Both the position numbers and the translations under genes were made by a program. This document shows, in pieces, positions 16,365-25,472 of a DNA stretch of 55,766 nucleotides. Source of the DNA: an uncultured Lentisphaerota bacterium (GTDB lineage: Bacteria > Verrucomicrobiota > Kiritimatiellia > RFP12 > UBA1067). The stretch lies in assembly GCA_946413265.1 (NCBI GenBank), contig CAMKJU010000016.1, forward strand, positions 1 through 55,766, read 5' to 3'. A model generated the notes under the pieces. The model was not told where the DNA came from. It saw only the letters and a list, made by a program, of their open reading frames with translations, and searched no databases. The stretch's first letter is position 1, and every line of letters begins with the position of its first letter.

Positions 16365-19300
16365 ATGAAACTGTTGAAGGTTGAATTTGAAAACGTTAAT
16401 TCCCTTGCCGGGAAATGGGTGATTGACCTTGCAGACCCAGCATTCGCGCGGGAGGGACTGTTCGCCATCGTAGGCCCCACGGGATCGGGGAAAACGTCGA
16501 TTCTGGACGCGATCTCGCTGGCCCTCTACGGTAAGACGGCGCGGCAGGAGAGCGCGACAAACGAGGAACTCGCCGAGGTGATGACGCGCGGCACGTTCAC
16601 CTGCTCGTGCAAAGCCGAGTTTCTCGGCGTCGGCGAGAGGAAGAGATACCGTGCGGAATGGAGCATCTCCCGCAAGCGCCGTAAGGGATCCGACGGCGGC
16701 GTGAACAGTCCGGAGGTGCGCATCTACGAACTCGACCCCGAACGAGATGTAACGCCGAAGAAGAAGGACGAGGCGAAGGCGCTCATTGTCCGGAAAGTCG
16801 GACTGGACTTCCCCCAGTTCCAGCGTTCCATGATGTTGGCGCAAGGGCAGTTCGACAAGTTCCTGACGGCGGACGACGACGATCGCGCCGCGATCCTCGA
16901 GCAGGCGGCGGGGACGGACATTTTCACGCGCATCGGCACGCGCATCTTCGAGAAATGGCAAGCCGCCGTCCAGGCCGTGAAGGACATCGAACTACAGCAG
17001 GGCGAGAACGTACCTCTTGACGCCGAGGCGCGCGCTGCGCTTGAGGAGAAGGCGTCGGCGGCCTTGGCGCGCGCACAGACTACTGGGGAGCGGTTGAAGA
17101 AACTCCAGTCCGAACATGCGTGGCTCTTGGACGACGAGCGGTTGGTTCGGGAGAAAGCTGAATTGGAGGCTCGCCAGAAAACGCTTGAGGAGCGTCGGGC
17201 GGCGCTTGCGCCGGAGGAGTTGGTCCTAGCATCCGCCGAAAAGGCGCGGACACTCCTTGTTAAGCATGCCGAACTGAAGAGCCTGCGCACGGCCAAGGAG
17301 GGTGCCGCGGCGGAAGTGTCCGCAAAGGAGAAGGCCATTGCAGAGGCCGAGAAAGCGGTAGGGATGGCGAGCGCCGCCATCCCCGACTTGGAGGCGGCTG
17401 AAGGTAGGGCCAAAAAGGAGCGCGCGGCGGCGGAGCCCATTATCCAGCGGGCGGTGGCGCTGGACAAGGACATTATCAAGGCGAAAGGCGAGGTCGGCAC
17501 GGCGAAGGCAACGCGCGATGCGGCGAAGGAGGCAAACGCCCGTCTCGCGCGCGAGTCGAAGAAACTGGCAGAATCGCTTGCGCAGCAGACGGCGGAGATG
17601 GCTTACCTTGAATCACTTCATGTGAATCCCGATGCGGAGGCCCCCGATTCGGTTGACCCCGGGCTGAAGAGGATGGCGCGCGAACGTGTACGGCTCAAGG
17701 AATGTTCGGCAGCAGTCGTTGCGGCGGATGAGAAGGCTCAAGTGGCTCTTGCGGCGAGCGAGGCGGAATTCGCCAAGGTGCAGGCGGTCTACGACGCCGA
17801 GCAGCCGCAGATCGACGCGCGGATCAAGGAAGTCATGCGCGTCCGCACCGTCATGACCGCCATGAACTACGACGAGGTACGGAAGAGCCTGCGTGAAAAC
17901 GACATCTGTCCGGTCTGCGGGAAGCGCATCGGACCTGCGGACATGACGGAGCTTCCGGAGGCATCCGAATTCGAGAAGGCGTATGACGACGCGGTTGCTG
18001 CGAAGGAAACCAGCGACAAAGCCTACAACGTGGTGCGAGACAGGCGGAACGCGGTGGCGAAGGCGGCCGATGTCGCAAAGGAAAAGCGCAGGGAAGAGAC
18101 GGCGGAACTGGAACGTCTGGAACACGAACTAGCGGCCCGCGAGACCACGAGCAAGGCGCGAATAGACGATCTGTCGGCGCGGATTTCATCGTTGAAGGTG
18201 GAGGCGGAAAACGCGACGAAGAATCTGGAGTCTGCCGAAGCGGAGTTGAAGAATGCGCAGGACGCCGTTGCAGCGCTTGAGGACAGGCGTAAGGAACTCA
18301 ACCTGCCAGAAGACCTTGTTTCGTATGGAAATCAACTCGATGCCGCAGTCGAGGCGGCGACCAAGTCGCTGATGGAAGGGCGTCAAAGAGTCTCCAATGC
18401 ACGTGAACGTCAGGACCAGATTAGCAAAGCGCTCAGGGAGGCTCGGGAGAAGGCGCAGGCCGCAGGAGAAGCCTGCGCGGCGGCAGAGGCGGATTTTGTG
18501 CACGCAGTTGTCGGGAAGGGATTTACCGATGAAGCGGCATGGGCTGTTGCTTGTGGAGACGATCGGGTTCTGGAGGGGATCAGGAAGAAAAAAACGGAGC
18601 TTGAGAAGGATACTGCGGCGCTGAAAGAGGTGTGCGTGAAGCATGATCGGGACGTTGCCAAGCATGAGGCGGACGGGCACAGCGACCGCTCGCGCGAGGA
18701 AGTCGCCCGGGAGATGGCGGAAGCGGAAAAAGCGCGTTCTGCCGCCGAGCAGGAGTCCGGCAACCTGTCCGCGCAGATCAAGGCCGACAACGACTGCCGC
18801 CAGAGAGTTGCGGAACTGATCGCAAAGCGCGCCGCCGCAGAGTCCAGCAAGATGGCATGGACACGCCTCAACGGCATGTTAGGTGGGAAGGACGGCGTCC
18901 TTTTCAGCCGCTATGCGCAGGGGTTGACCTTGCGTGCGCTTCTCAAGGCGGCAAATCCGTTCCTCTCGCACATGACGGGCGGGCGGTATTCGTTGCTGTG
19001 GAGTCCGGCGCAGACTGCAGACAATGCAAATGACGCCGGAGACGGCAGGCACAGGCGAAAGAAGACGATGCTGCTGCCGATGATCGTGGACCACGACCAG
19101 CACGACACGGTGCGTCCGGTGTCGAACGTCTCCGGCGGCGAGCGCTTCGAGGTGTCGCTCGCGCTGGCGCTGGGGCTCTCGCGTCTGACGGCGGGCCGCG
19201 TGAAGGTGGAGACGATGTTCCTGGACGAAGGGTTTGGCACGCTCGACTCCGAACGTCTGGGGGCGGCGCTGGACGTACTGTGCTCACTCCACCGTGAGGG

Positions 19301-19445
19301 CACGACTATCGGGGTGATCTCGCATGTCAAGGCGGTGGAGGAGCGTCTGCCGCTCAGGATCAGAGTCGAGGCGGCGGGGTCGGGCCACGGCCGCCTGCGC
19401 GGGGAGGGGGCCATTGCGGACGCCGTCCGAGAAAAAGACAAATAG
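16365..19445 (+). CDS. sbcC: SbcC ATPase subunit of the SbcCD complex
   Basis: A 1026-residue Rad50-type SMC-like protein. N-terminal ATPase half with Walker A GPTGSGKTSILDA (about 37-49) and the Q-loop region SMMLAQGQFDKFL (about 155-167); two long coiled coils (about 200-480 and 540-830) rich in Ala/Glu/Lys; a zinc hook CPVCGKR at Cys515-Cys518; and the C-terminal half with the ABC signature NVSGGERFEVSLA and Walker B MFLDEGFGTLD. Length matches the family. The ribosome site GAGGT lies about ten bases before the ATG. It works with SbcD on hairpins and double-strand ends. Confidence 0.95.
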   Translation: MKLLKVEFENVNSLAGKWVIDLADPAFAREGLFAIVGPTGSGKTSILDAISLALYGKTARQESATNEELAEVMTRGTFTCSCKAEFLGVGERKRYRAEWSISRKRRKGSDGGVNSPEVRIYELDPERDVTPKKKDEAKALIVRKVGLDFPQFQRSMMLAQGQFDKFLTADDDDRAAILEQAAGTDIFTRIGTRIFEKWQAAVQAVKDIELQQGENVPLDAEARAALEEKASAALARAQTTGERLKKLQSEHAWLLDDERLVREKAELEARQKTLEERRAALAPEELVLASAEKARTLLVKHAELKSLRTAKEGAAAEVSAKEKAIAEAEKAVGMASAAIPDLEAAEGRAKKERAAAEPIIQRAVALDKDIIKAKGEVGTAKATRDAAKEANARLARESKKLAESLAQQTAEMAYLESLHVNPDAEAPDSVDPGLKRMARERVRLKECSAAVVAADEKAQVALAASEAEFAKVQAVYDAEQPQIDARIKEVMRVRTVMTAMNYDEVRKSLRENDICPVCGKRIGPADMTELPEASEFEKAYDDAVAAKETSDKAYNVVRDRRNAVAKAADVAKEKRREETAELERLEHELAARETTSKARIDDLSARISSLKVEAENATKNLESAEAELKNAQDAVAALEDRRKELNLPEDLVSYGNQLDAAVEAATKSLMEGRQRVSNARERQDQISKALREAREKAQAAGEACAAAEADFVHAVVGKGFTDEAAWAVACGDDRVLEGIRKKKTELEKDTAALKEVCVKHDRDVAKHEADGHSDRSREEVAREMAEAEKARSAAEQESGNLSAQIKADNDCRQRVAELIAKRAAAESSKMAWTRLNGMLGGKDGVLFSRYAQGLTLRALLKAANPFLSHMTGGRYSLLWSPAQTADNANDAGDGRHRRKKTMLLPMIVDHDQHDTVRPVSNVSGGERFEVSLALALGLSRLTAGRVKVETMFLDEGFGTLDSERLGAALDVLCSLHREGTTIGVISHVKAVEERLPLRIRVEAAGSGHGRLRGEGAIADAVREKDK

Positions 19446-19458
19446 TGTCTCTGCCGTT

Positions 19459-19487
19459 TTGCGCGTTGCGCGTTTTTATGGTATGAT
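19459..19487 (+). promoter_or_regulatory. Promoter of the kinase/LsrF-type operon
   Basis: TTGCGC (19459-19464) and TGGTATGAT (-10 at 19482-19487) with a 17-base spacer. The predicted leader is about 40 bases. As downstream genes to 28019 are closely spaced, this may drive the whole catabolic cluster. Confidence 0.6.
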
Positions 19488-19532
19488 ATAAGGCAACCTT
19501 GCGAGGAATAGAATTCGAAGGACTTATAAAAG

Positions 19533-22415
19533 ATGGCTGAAAACGACGAACCGATGATTAAAACGCCGGCAGATTTCGGGCACTTTCTGCTCGAAAAGGA
19601 GCTGGGGCATGGTGGCATGGGCGGCGTGTACCTCGCGCGCGACAAGATGCTTGACCGCAAGGTGGGCATCAAGGTGATGCTCAAGAGCCTCGGCGCGGAC
19701 CCAAAATTCGTCGAGCGTTTTCAGCGCGAGGCGCAGGCCGCCGCGCGCCTCAACCACCCGAACATCGCGCAGATATACTCCTTCGGACAGGAGCAGGGCA
19801 TGCCCTACATCGCGATGGAGCTAGTTCCGGGTGGTTCCCTTGACAAGGAAATGGATGCGAATCCCGGTACGCTGGACGTCGTACACGTGATGCGCGTGGG
19901 GCAGCAGGTGGCCGACGCCCTCGCGCTCGCCGCCGAGAGCGGTCTCGTTCATGGTGACGTGAAGCCGGAGAACGTGCTCTTTGATACGGACGGCAACGCC
20001 AAGCTCGTCGACTTCGGCCTCGCGGCGATGCAGGGCGACTCCGATGAGATCTGGGGCACGCCGTACTACATTTCCCCTGAAAAGGTGCGCCGTCAGAAGA
20101 TTGACTACCGTGCGGACATCTACTCCCTTGGAGGAACGCTGTACCATGTCCTGACTGGCGTGCCGCCGTTCGACGGGCCGGACCCGACGGCCGTCGTGAA
20201 GGCGCGCTTCGAGGGGCCGCCGAAGAAGCCGAGCGAAATCCGTTCCGACATCCCGCCGGAAGTCGACGCGATCATCATGCGCATGCTTGAGCTTGAACCG
20301 TCGATGCGCTATCCAACGTACCAGTCGCTGTTGGGCGACTTCAAGCGTTACTTGGCCAAGGCTGGTCCATCGAAGACTAGCAAGACATCTGGTCCAAAGA
20401 TTAAATTCAAGGGCGGCAAACCGAAGATGTCGCTCTCCTCCACGGGGAACACGGCGCTTGACGGCGAAGTTGCGGACCTCCAGCCGATTGGCGACATGGA
20501 AGGCCAGGAGGCGGAAAAGAAGCGCATGGGCGTGGGCGCGATGGTCGGCATGGTGGTCGGCGGAATCGTTCTGGTGCTCCTGCTTGTGGCCGGCGGACTC
20601 TGGTGGTACGTGAGCAGCACGAAGGCCGCCGACGAGCAGAAGAACGTCCAGGATGTCGTCGACAGGCAGCAGAAGGCGCGCGAGTCGATCAAGAAGACCG
20701 TCAAGGCCGCCCAGGACGACTACGCGGCGTTCCACAAGAGCGTCCTGCAGGGCGAAGAGGTTGTGGAGAAGGCCATACGCGACATGAAGAAGGTGCTGCC
20801 GGAGGAACTGAAGGCGGCCGCAGCCGACGTGCTCGCGCCAGGGCCGTCGCCCGTGATTGCGCAGGCGATAGCCTTTACGAACTCCCTCTTCGCCACGGCG
20901 GCCCCGCAGACCGTGCAGGCAGCGGGAGGTGCGACGAACGCGGTCGCGGCCGCGGCGACCAACGCCACGCCCGCCGGCGCCATGGCCGCCGCCGCGCAGG
21001 GGATGCAGTCCATGATGGCCGCAGCCCTGGGCAAGCCGGCAACGCCTGAGCAGATAGAGAAGTTGGCGACCAAGATCCTCGCGTCGGCCAAAGATACGAA
21101 CGGCGAGCCGCTTGACAGTGCGTCGCCGGAGTACAAGGAAGCCCTCGACAAGCTGAAGGCAAGCCCCGAGTTCGCGATGTTCGCCCAGATGGCCGCCGTG
21201 AATCCGGCAGCGGTCGGCGTGATCACAAAAGCCCTGAGCGACCCGGCCAATTACGAAAAGGCCATGAAGGATTTGGGCGGCAAGCTTGGCGTGAAGGTCG
21301 AGGAAAAGCCGGCCGAGAAGCCGGAGGAGAAGCCCGCGGAAGAGAATGCCGCAGAGGAGAAGCCCGCAGAGGACGACATCCCCCCGTTACAGCTGCCGCC
21401 GTCGGTGAAAAACTTCCAGAAGCTTTGGGAAGACGTCTACCAGTTCCGCGCGGCCGACATCAAGTTCCACGGGAGCATGCTCAAGATCCTCGAGCTGGCG
21501 AAGGGGGCCGACAAGCTCACGGGACAGGACGAGGATACGGCCCAGAAAGCCATCCAGCTTGCGAACGACCTCGTGGACAAGTACAACACACTGAAGAACG
21601 AGAAATGGCTGACGGACGCGCGGCGCAAGCTGTTGGGCATCGACGCGCGCGCGCGCACCATCCGCGACGAGGCCGTGAAGAAGACCAAACTGGCAGTCGA
21701 GCGCCGCGAACGCGCGGTGGCCGAGAAGAAGGCCGCCGAGGAAAAGGCCGCCGCCGAGAAGGCCGCCGCCGAGAAACTCAAGGAGACGATCGAGGAGGAG
21801 AGGAAGAAGGCTCAGGACGGGTTCGACGAGATCATCCGCGACCTGAAGCGCATAGACTGGGAGCGCTGCATCAAGCATCTTACGCGCCTGAAGGAGGGCA
21901 TGACGACGCGCGATGGCAAACTCGCGGCGGAGGACCAGATCAAGAAGGTCAAATTCATGGAGGGCATGCACAAGTACTTCATCAAGCATGCCGAGAAGTT
22001 CGTGTTCAGGGACCGCCGCGGCACGGTGCTGGCTATCGTGATGAAGGCGGACGACAAGACCCTGACGATCCAGAAGGCCAAGTACGTGAAGGGGAAGCCC
22101 GTGCCGGACAAGGAGAAGCGCGAGGACTGGTCGCGGTTCTACGGCCTCAAGGAGAGGGTCTACCTCAACTACATGAACCAGTTCATCAACGAGCTGGTGC
22201 TGAAGGGGCGTGAACGCAAGAGGATCAGCAGCCCGCTGGAGTGGAGCGAGCACATGCTCGGCGCCGCGCTGACGCTCCACTACCTGTACGGGGAGGAGAA
22301 GGGCGTGGACAAGTTCATACCCGAGTTGGTAAAGAAGGCCGTAAAGGATTTCGAGCCCTGCCGCAAGTGGGCGGCCAAGTGGTTTCCGGAAGTAGAACTT
22401 GAAGCTGTACAATAA
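19533..22415 (+). CDS. Membrane Ser/Thr protein kinase with a large C-terminal domain
   Basis: 960 residues. The Hanks-type kinase domain (about 15-275) has the Gly loop LGHGGMGGVYLA, the lysine in VGIKVML, catalytic loop HGDVKPEN, VDFGLA, and the APE-like SPEKV. HGD replaces the usual HRD, so this is a non-RD kinase. A single membrane segment (about 338-360) is followed by about 600 residues, predicted to be extracytoplasmic, with Ala-rich and KPAEKPEE-type low complexity (about 590-620) and coiled coil (about 700-760). The C-terminal domain could sense a ligand. The symporter gene starts 12 bases downstream, so it may regulate or be made with the sugar pathway; the kinase substrate is unknown. 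Confidence 0.88.
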   Translation: MAENDEPMIKTPADFGHFLLEKELGHGGMGGVYLARDKMLDRKVGIKVMLKSLGADPKFVERFQREAQAAARLNHPNIAQIYSFGQEQGMPYIAMELVPGGSLDKEMDANPGTLDVVHVMRVGQQVADALALAAESGLVHGDVKPENVLFDTDGNAKLVDFGLAAMQGDSDEIWGTPYYISPEKVRRQKIDYRADIYSLGGTLYHVLTGVPPFDGPDPTAVVKARFEGPPKKPSEIRSDIPPEVDAIIMRMLELEPSMRYPTYQSLLGDFKRYLAKAGPSKTSKTSGPKIKFKGGKPKMSLSSTGNTALDGEVADLQPIGDMEGQEAEKKRMGVGAMVGMVVGGIVLVLLLVAGGLWWYVSSTKAADEQKNVQDVVDRQQKARESIKKTVKAAQDDYAAFHKSVLQGEEVVEKAIRDMKKVLPEELKAAAADVLAPGPSPVIAQAIAFTNSLFATAAPQTVQAAGGATNAVAAAATNATPAGAMAAAAQGMQSMMAAALGKPATPEQIEKLATKILASAKDTNGEPLDSASPEYKEALDKLKASPEFAMFAQMAAVNPAAVGVITKALSDPANYEKAMKDLGGKLGVKVEEKPAEKPEEKPAEENAAEEKPAEDDIPPLQLPPSVKNFQKLWEDVYQFRAADIKFHGSMLKILELAKGADKLTGQDEDTAQKAIQLANDLVDKYNTLKNEKWLTDARRKLLGIDARARTIRDEAVKKTKLAVERRERAVAEKKAAEEKAAAEKAAAEKLKETIEEERKKAQDGFDEIIRDLKRIDWERCIKHLTRLKEGMTTRDGKLAAEDQIKKVKFMEGMHKYFIKHAEKFVFRDRRGTVLAIVMKADDKTLTIQKAKYVKGKPVPDKEKREDWSRFYGLKERVYLNYMNQFINELVLKGRERKRISSPLEWSEHMLGAALTLHYLYGEEKGVDKFIPELVKKAVKDFEPCRKWAAKWFPEVELEAVQ

Positions 22416-22427
22416 GGAGAAAAGAAA

Positions 22428-24218
22428 ATGAGAATTCTTACGAGTCTGGACTGGACGATCATCGTCGCCTTCCTGCTGAGCGTGATCGTGATTGGCGCCT
22501 GGGCCGCGAAGCGGGCCTCAAAGAGCGCGGAGGACTTCTTCCTCTCCGGCCGATCGATGCCGTGGTGGCTCCTCGGCGTCTCGATGGTGGCCTGCACGTT
22601 CTCGTGCGACACGCCGAACCTCGTGACGGATATCGTCCGCACGCAGGGCGTGGCCGGCAACTGGGCGTGGTGGGCGTTCCTGCTCACGGGCATGTTAACC
22701 GTGTTTGTATATGCAAAGCTCTGGCGGCGCTCTGAGCTTTCCACCGACCTAGGTTTCTACGAGCTACGCTATTCCGGGACGCCCGCGAAGGCGTTGCGTG
22801 GGTTCCGCGCCGTGTATCTTGGCCTCGTCTTCAACGTGATCATCATGGGCACGGTGTCGCTCGCCGCCATCAAGATCGGCGCGACGATCTTCGGCCTCAC
22901 GCCCGTCGTGACGCTCGCGATCGCGCTTGTTGCAGTCGGAATCTACGCTACGCTCGGTGGTCTCACGGGGTCAATCTGGGCTGACTTCTACCAGTACACG
23001 GTGGCGATGGTGGGCGCGATTGCGGCTGCTTACTTTGCCGTGAAGATGTGCGGGCCGAACGATACGGGCACGCTCTCCGGCGTACTCTCCCATGCGGCCG
23101 TATCGTGCAAGACGTCCATGCTGCCCGCGATGAGCGGCGCCGGTTGGAAATCCACCTTGATGACGATCTTCATCCTGCCGATCGCCGTCCAGTGGTGGGC
23201 CACGTGGTATCCCGGCGCGGAGCCGGGCGGCGGCGGCTACATCGCGCAGCGCATGCTCTCCGCGAAGGACGAGAAGAACGCCGTCGGCGCAGTGATGTTG
23301 TTCAACTTCCTCCACTACGCGCTCCGCAGCTGGCCGTGGCTCATCGTGGCGCTCGCCTCGCTAATCGTGTTCCCTGACCTCGAGTCCATCAAGGCCGCCT
23401 TCCCGAACGCGCAGCAGTACGTGCAGAACGACACCGCCTACCCGGCGATGATCTCCCGTCTGCCCTCCGGCTGGCTTGGCCTCGTGGCCGCCTCCCTCAT
23501 TGCCGCCTACATGAGCACGATCGCCACGCACCTCAACTGGGGCGCGTCCTACCTCGTGCAGGACTTCTACGTGCGCTTCGTGAACCCGAAGGCGTCGCCG
23601 AAGAACCAGGTGCTCGTGGGACGGCTCTGCATGGTCCTGCTGCTCGTCGCGTGCGGCGTGATGGCGCTCGTCCTGCGCAACGCGAAGGGTGGCTTCGATC
23701 TCATCCTCCAGATCGGCGCGGGTACGGGTCTTCTCTACATCCTGCGCTGGTTCTGGCACCGCCTGAACGCATGGAGCGAAATCTCCGCGATGGTGATCTC
23801 GTTCCTCGTGGCGTGCTTCTTCGAATGGGGCGCGCCCGCGTGCGGTCTCACGGGCTGGCTCGAGAGCGGGTGGCGTGCGGAGTGGTTCAACCTCTCGGCG
23901 TGGAAGCTCGTGCTGGGCGTGGCCGCCACCACGGTGGGCTGGATCCTTGTGACGCTGCTCACGCCGCGCGAGGACGCGGAAACCCTCCGCAAGTTCGACG
24001 AGAAGATCCACGCGAACCTGCGCGACCTGCCGGTCGGCATCCTCTGCATGGTCTTCGGCTGCCTCGCGGTGTGGAGCTGCCTGTTTGGCTGCGGCTACCT
24101 GATCTACGGCTGCGGCGGCATTGCGAACGGCTACGCGCTCGGCGGAGGGTTGCTTGCGGTCTCGGCCGTTGCCACGTTCGTGCTGATGAAGCTCGTCGGC
24201 AAGGCAAAGCTTTCCTAA
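22428..24218 (+). CDS. Sodium:solute symporter (SSS family)
   Basis: A 596-residue inner-membrane protein with about 14 hydrophobic segments. AEDFFLSGRSMPWWLLGVSM near residues 36-55 is the SSS family opening. ATHLNWGASYLVQDFY near 365-380 matches the region around the second sodium site. Family members import sugars, sialic acid, amino acids or short acids with sodium. The neighbours (cupin isomerase-like, DhaK/DhaL, LsrF-type) suggest a sugar or polyol cargo. A strong ribosome site (AAGGAGAAAAGAAA) precedes the ATG. Confidence 0.9.
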   Translation: MRILTSLDWTIIVAFLLSVIVIGAWAAKRASKSAEDFFLSGRSMPWWLLGVSMVACTFSCDTPNLVTDIVRTQGVAGNWAWWAFLLTGMLTVFVYAKLWRRSELSTDLGFYELRYSGTPAKALRGFRAVYLGLVFNVIIMGTVSLAAIKIGATIFGLTPVVTLAIALVAVGIYATLGGLTGSIWADFYQYTVAMVGAIAAAYFAVKMCGPNDTGTLSGVLSHAAVSCKTSMLPAMSGAGWKSTLMTIFILPIAVQWWATWYPGAEPGGGGYIAQRMLSAKDEKNAVGAVMLFNFLHYALRSWPWLIVALASLIVFPDLESIKAAFPNAQQYVQNDTAYPAMISRLPSGWLGLVAASLIAAYMSTIATHLNWGASYLVQDFYVRFVNPKASPKNQVLVGRLCMVLLLVACGVMALVLRNAKGGFDLILQIGAGTGLLYILRWFWHRLNAWSEISAMVISFLVACFFEWGAPACGLTGWLESGWRAEWFNLSAWKLVLGVAATTVGWILVTLLTPREDAETLRKFDEKIHANLRDLPVGILCMVFGCLAVWSCLFGCGYLIYGCGGIANGYALGGGLLAVSAVATFVLMKLVGKAKLS

Positions 24219-24247
24219 CTGAATCTCAAACCCAAAAGGAGAAAACA

Positions 24248-25072
24248 ATGAACGTCAAGACAATTGCAGGTGCGGCGGCCGCGGTGGCCGTTGCCGGAAT
24301 GATGGCAGGTTGCTGCTGCCAGAACTGTGGAAAGGAAATAAAAATGTACACGAACAAAGACTTCTACGTCGGCGGAACGTTCGACGAGAATGGTATCAAC
24401 AAGGGCGGCAAGTTCGACGGCGCGAAGGCGTCGGAGGCTTACTTTGACATGATGCGCCGCTTCGGCTACCCGGTGTATCCGGCCCTCAAGAACGACAAGC
24501 TCACGAACCCGAAGGACGGCACGCAGTACCTCGGCTTCTGGGCAATCGACTTCGCGAAGGGCGACTTCATGAAGTATGGCATGGGCGGCGTGATCTGGGT
24601 GGACGAAATCAAGGAAGAGTACTTCGGGCACGACATCTACCTGCTCCCGCTCCAGGCTCTCCCCGAGCACTGCCACAAGGCGGGCAATCCGGTCGATCCG
24701 GGCGTCGCCACGGACCGCTGGACGGGCGAGAAGTTCGTCGGCAAGAACATCCCCGCGAAGATGGAAAGCTGGCTCGTGCGCCACGGCTGGGTGTACAGCT
24801 TCTCGGAAGTCGGCGAGCCCAACCTCGACCAGTTCCCGGAGGCGAAGAAGATGCTCTCCGAGCACCTCTTCGACCACAAGGCCAATAAGCCCACGAACCT
24901 CAAGTCGCTCCATGTGGAGAAGTGGACGGCCGACGGTGTCGCGCACAAGTTGCCGAAGGTCGGCTCCTGGCACTTCCTGATGGGCGGCACCGAAGGCGCG
25001 ATCGTGAGCGAGTTCGCCAACTTCCACGACAGCAAGTGCAACCGCTTCTCCGTCCCCGGCGTCCAGTTCTAA
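24248..25072 (+). CDS. Cupin-fold protein, possible sugar isomerase (D-lyxose isomerase-like)
   Basis: 274 residues from the first ATG. From residue 33 on, LPLQALPEHCHKAGNP and KMESWLVRHGWVYS give the His/His/Glu pattern of a cupin metal site, and GAIVSEFANFHDS gives the second half. Order and spacing recall the cupin D-lyxose/D-mannose isomerases (aldose-ketose interconversion), but identity is by eye only. The first 32 residues read as a lipoprotein signal (lipobox MAGC, then CCQNC). ATG 24344 has a better ribosome site (GGAAAGGAAATAAAA) and would make a 243-residue cytoplasmic enzyme. Two products are possible. It lies 29 bases after the symporter and 22 before the VOC gene. Confidence 0.55.
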   Translation: MNVKTIAGAAAAVAVAGMMAGCCCQNCGKEIKMYTNKDFYVGGTFDENGINKGGKFDGAKASEAYFDMMRRFGYPVYPALKNDKLTNPKDGTQYLGFWAIDFAKGDFMKYGMGGVIWVDEIKEEYFGHDIYLLPLQALPEHCHKAGNPVDPGVATDRWTGEKFVGKNIPAKMESWLVRHGWVYSFSEVGEPNLDQFPEAKKMLSEHLFDHKANKPTNLKSLHVEKWTADGVAHKLPKVGSWHFLMGGTEGAIVSEFANFHDSKCNRFSVPGVQF

Positions 25073-25094
25073 TTTCGAAGAAAGGAAAGCAACC

Positions 25095-25421
25095 ATGGAA
25101 AAGACGTACATGCACACCGGCATTCCGGTGCCCGAGAAGATGGACGGTATGGCCTACATGGAAGGCCTGAAGGTCTGGATCTGCAACAACGAAGAGTACA
25201 AGATCGAGTACCTCTACTGGGAGAAGGATACGCCCTGCGCATGGCGCATGGTTGCCGAGACGCATGTCGCCTACAAGGTGGCCGACGTCCAGGCGGCCGT
25301 GGATGAGGCCGTGGCCGCCGGCGCGGCCGTGCTGCTGCCGAAGTATTCGCTCGGCGGCACGTGCGCAATCGCCTACGTGGGCTACAAGAACGGCCCGCAG
25401 GTGGAGTTTTTCCAGGATTGA
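25095..25421 (+). CDS. Small VOC/glyoxalase-fold protein
   Basis: 108 residues. THVAYKVADVQAAVDEAVAA is the typical first beta-alpha unit of a vicinal oxygen chelate half-domain, and AIAYVGYKNGPQVEFFQD the closing strand. VOC proteins isomerise, epimerise or cleave small oxo-compounds with a metal. It is not similar by eye to LsrG, though it occupies the place an isomerase would have beside an LsrF-type gene. Ribosome site GAAAGGAAAG. Confidence 0.7.
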   Translation: MEKTYMHTGIPVPEKMDGMAYMEGLKVWICNNEEYKIEYLYWEKDTPCAWRMVAETHVAYKVADVQAAVDEAVAAGAAVLLPKYSLGGTCAIAYVGYKNGPQVEFFQD

Positions 25422-25463
25422 CAACCACCGGGGGAGCTCACTCCCCCGAACCCCTACAAAGAG
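25418..25463 (+). repeat. Operon spacer hairpin, copy 1
   Basis: TTGACAACCA, then CGGGGGAG (25429-25436) pairing perfectly with CTCCCCCG (25441-25448) around CTCA, then AACCCCTACAAAGA. The same spacer with a longer stem recurs at 27082-27127 after dhaL. It overlaps the end of the VOC gene and could set mRNA stability or relative expression. Confidence 0.75.
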
Positions 25464-25472
25464 GATTTTACC

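Noticed and set aside
25095..25421. LsrG orthologue next to lsrF
   Set aside because: Sequence pattern is VOC-like, not the LsrG/ABM pattern; kept as a VOC protein.
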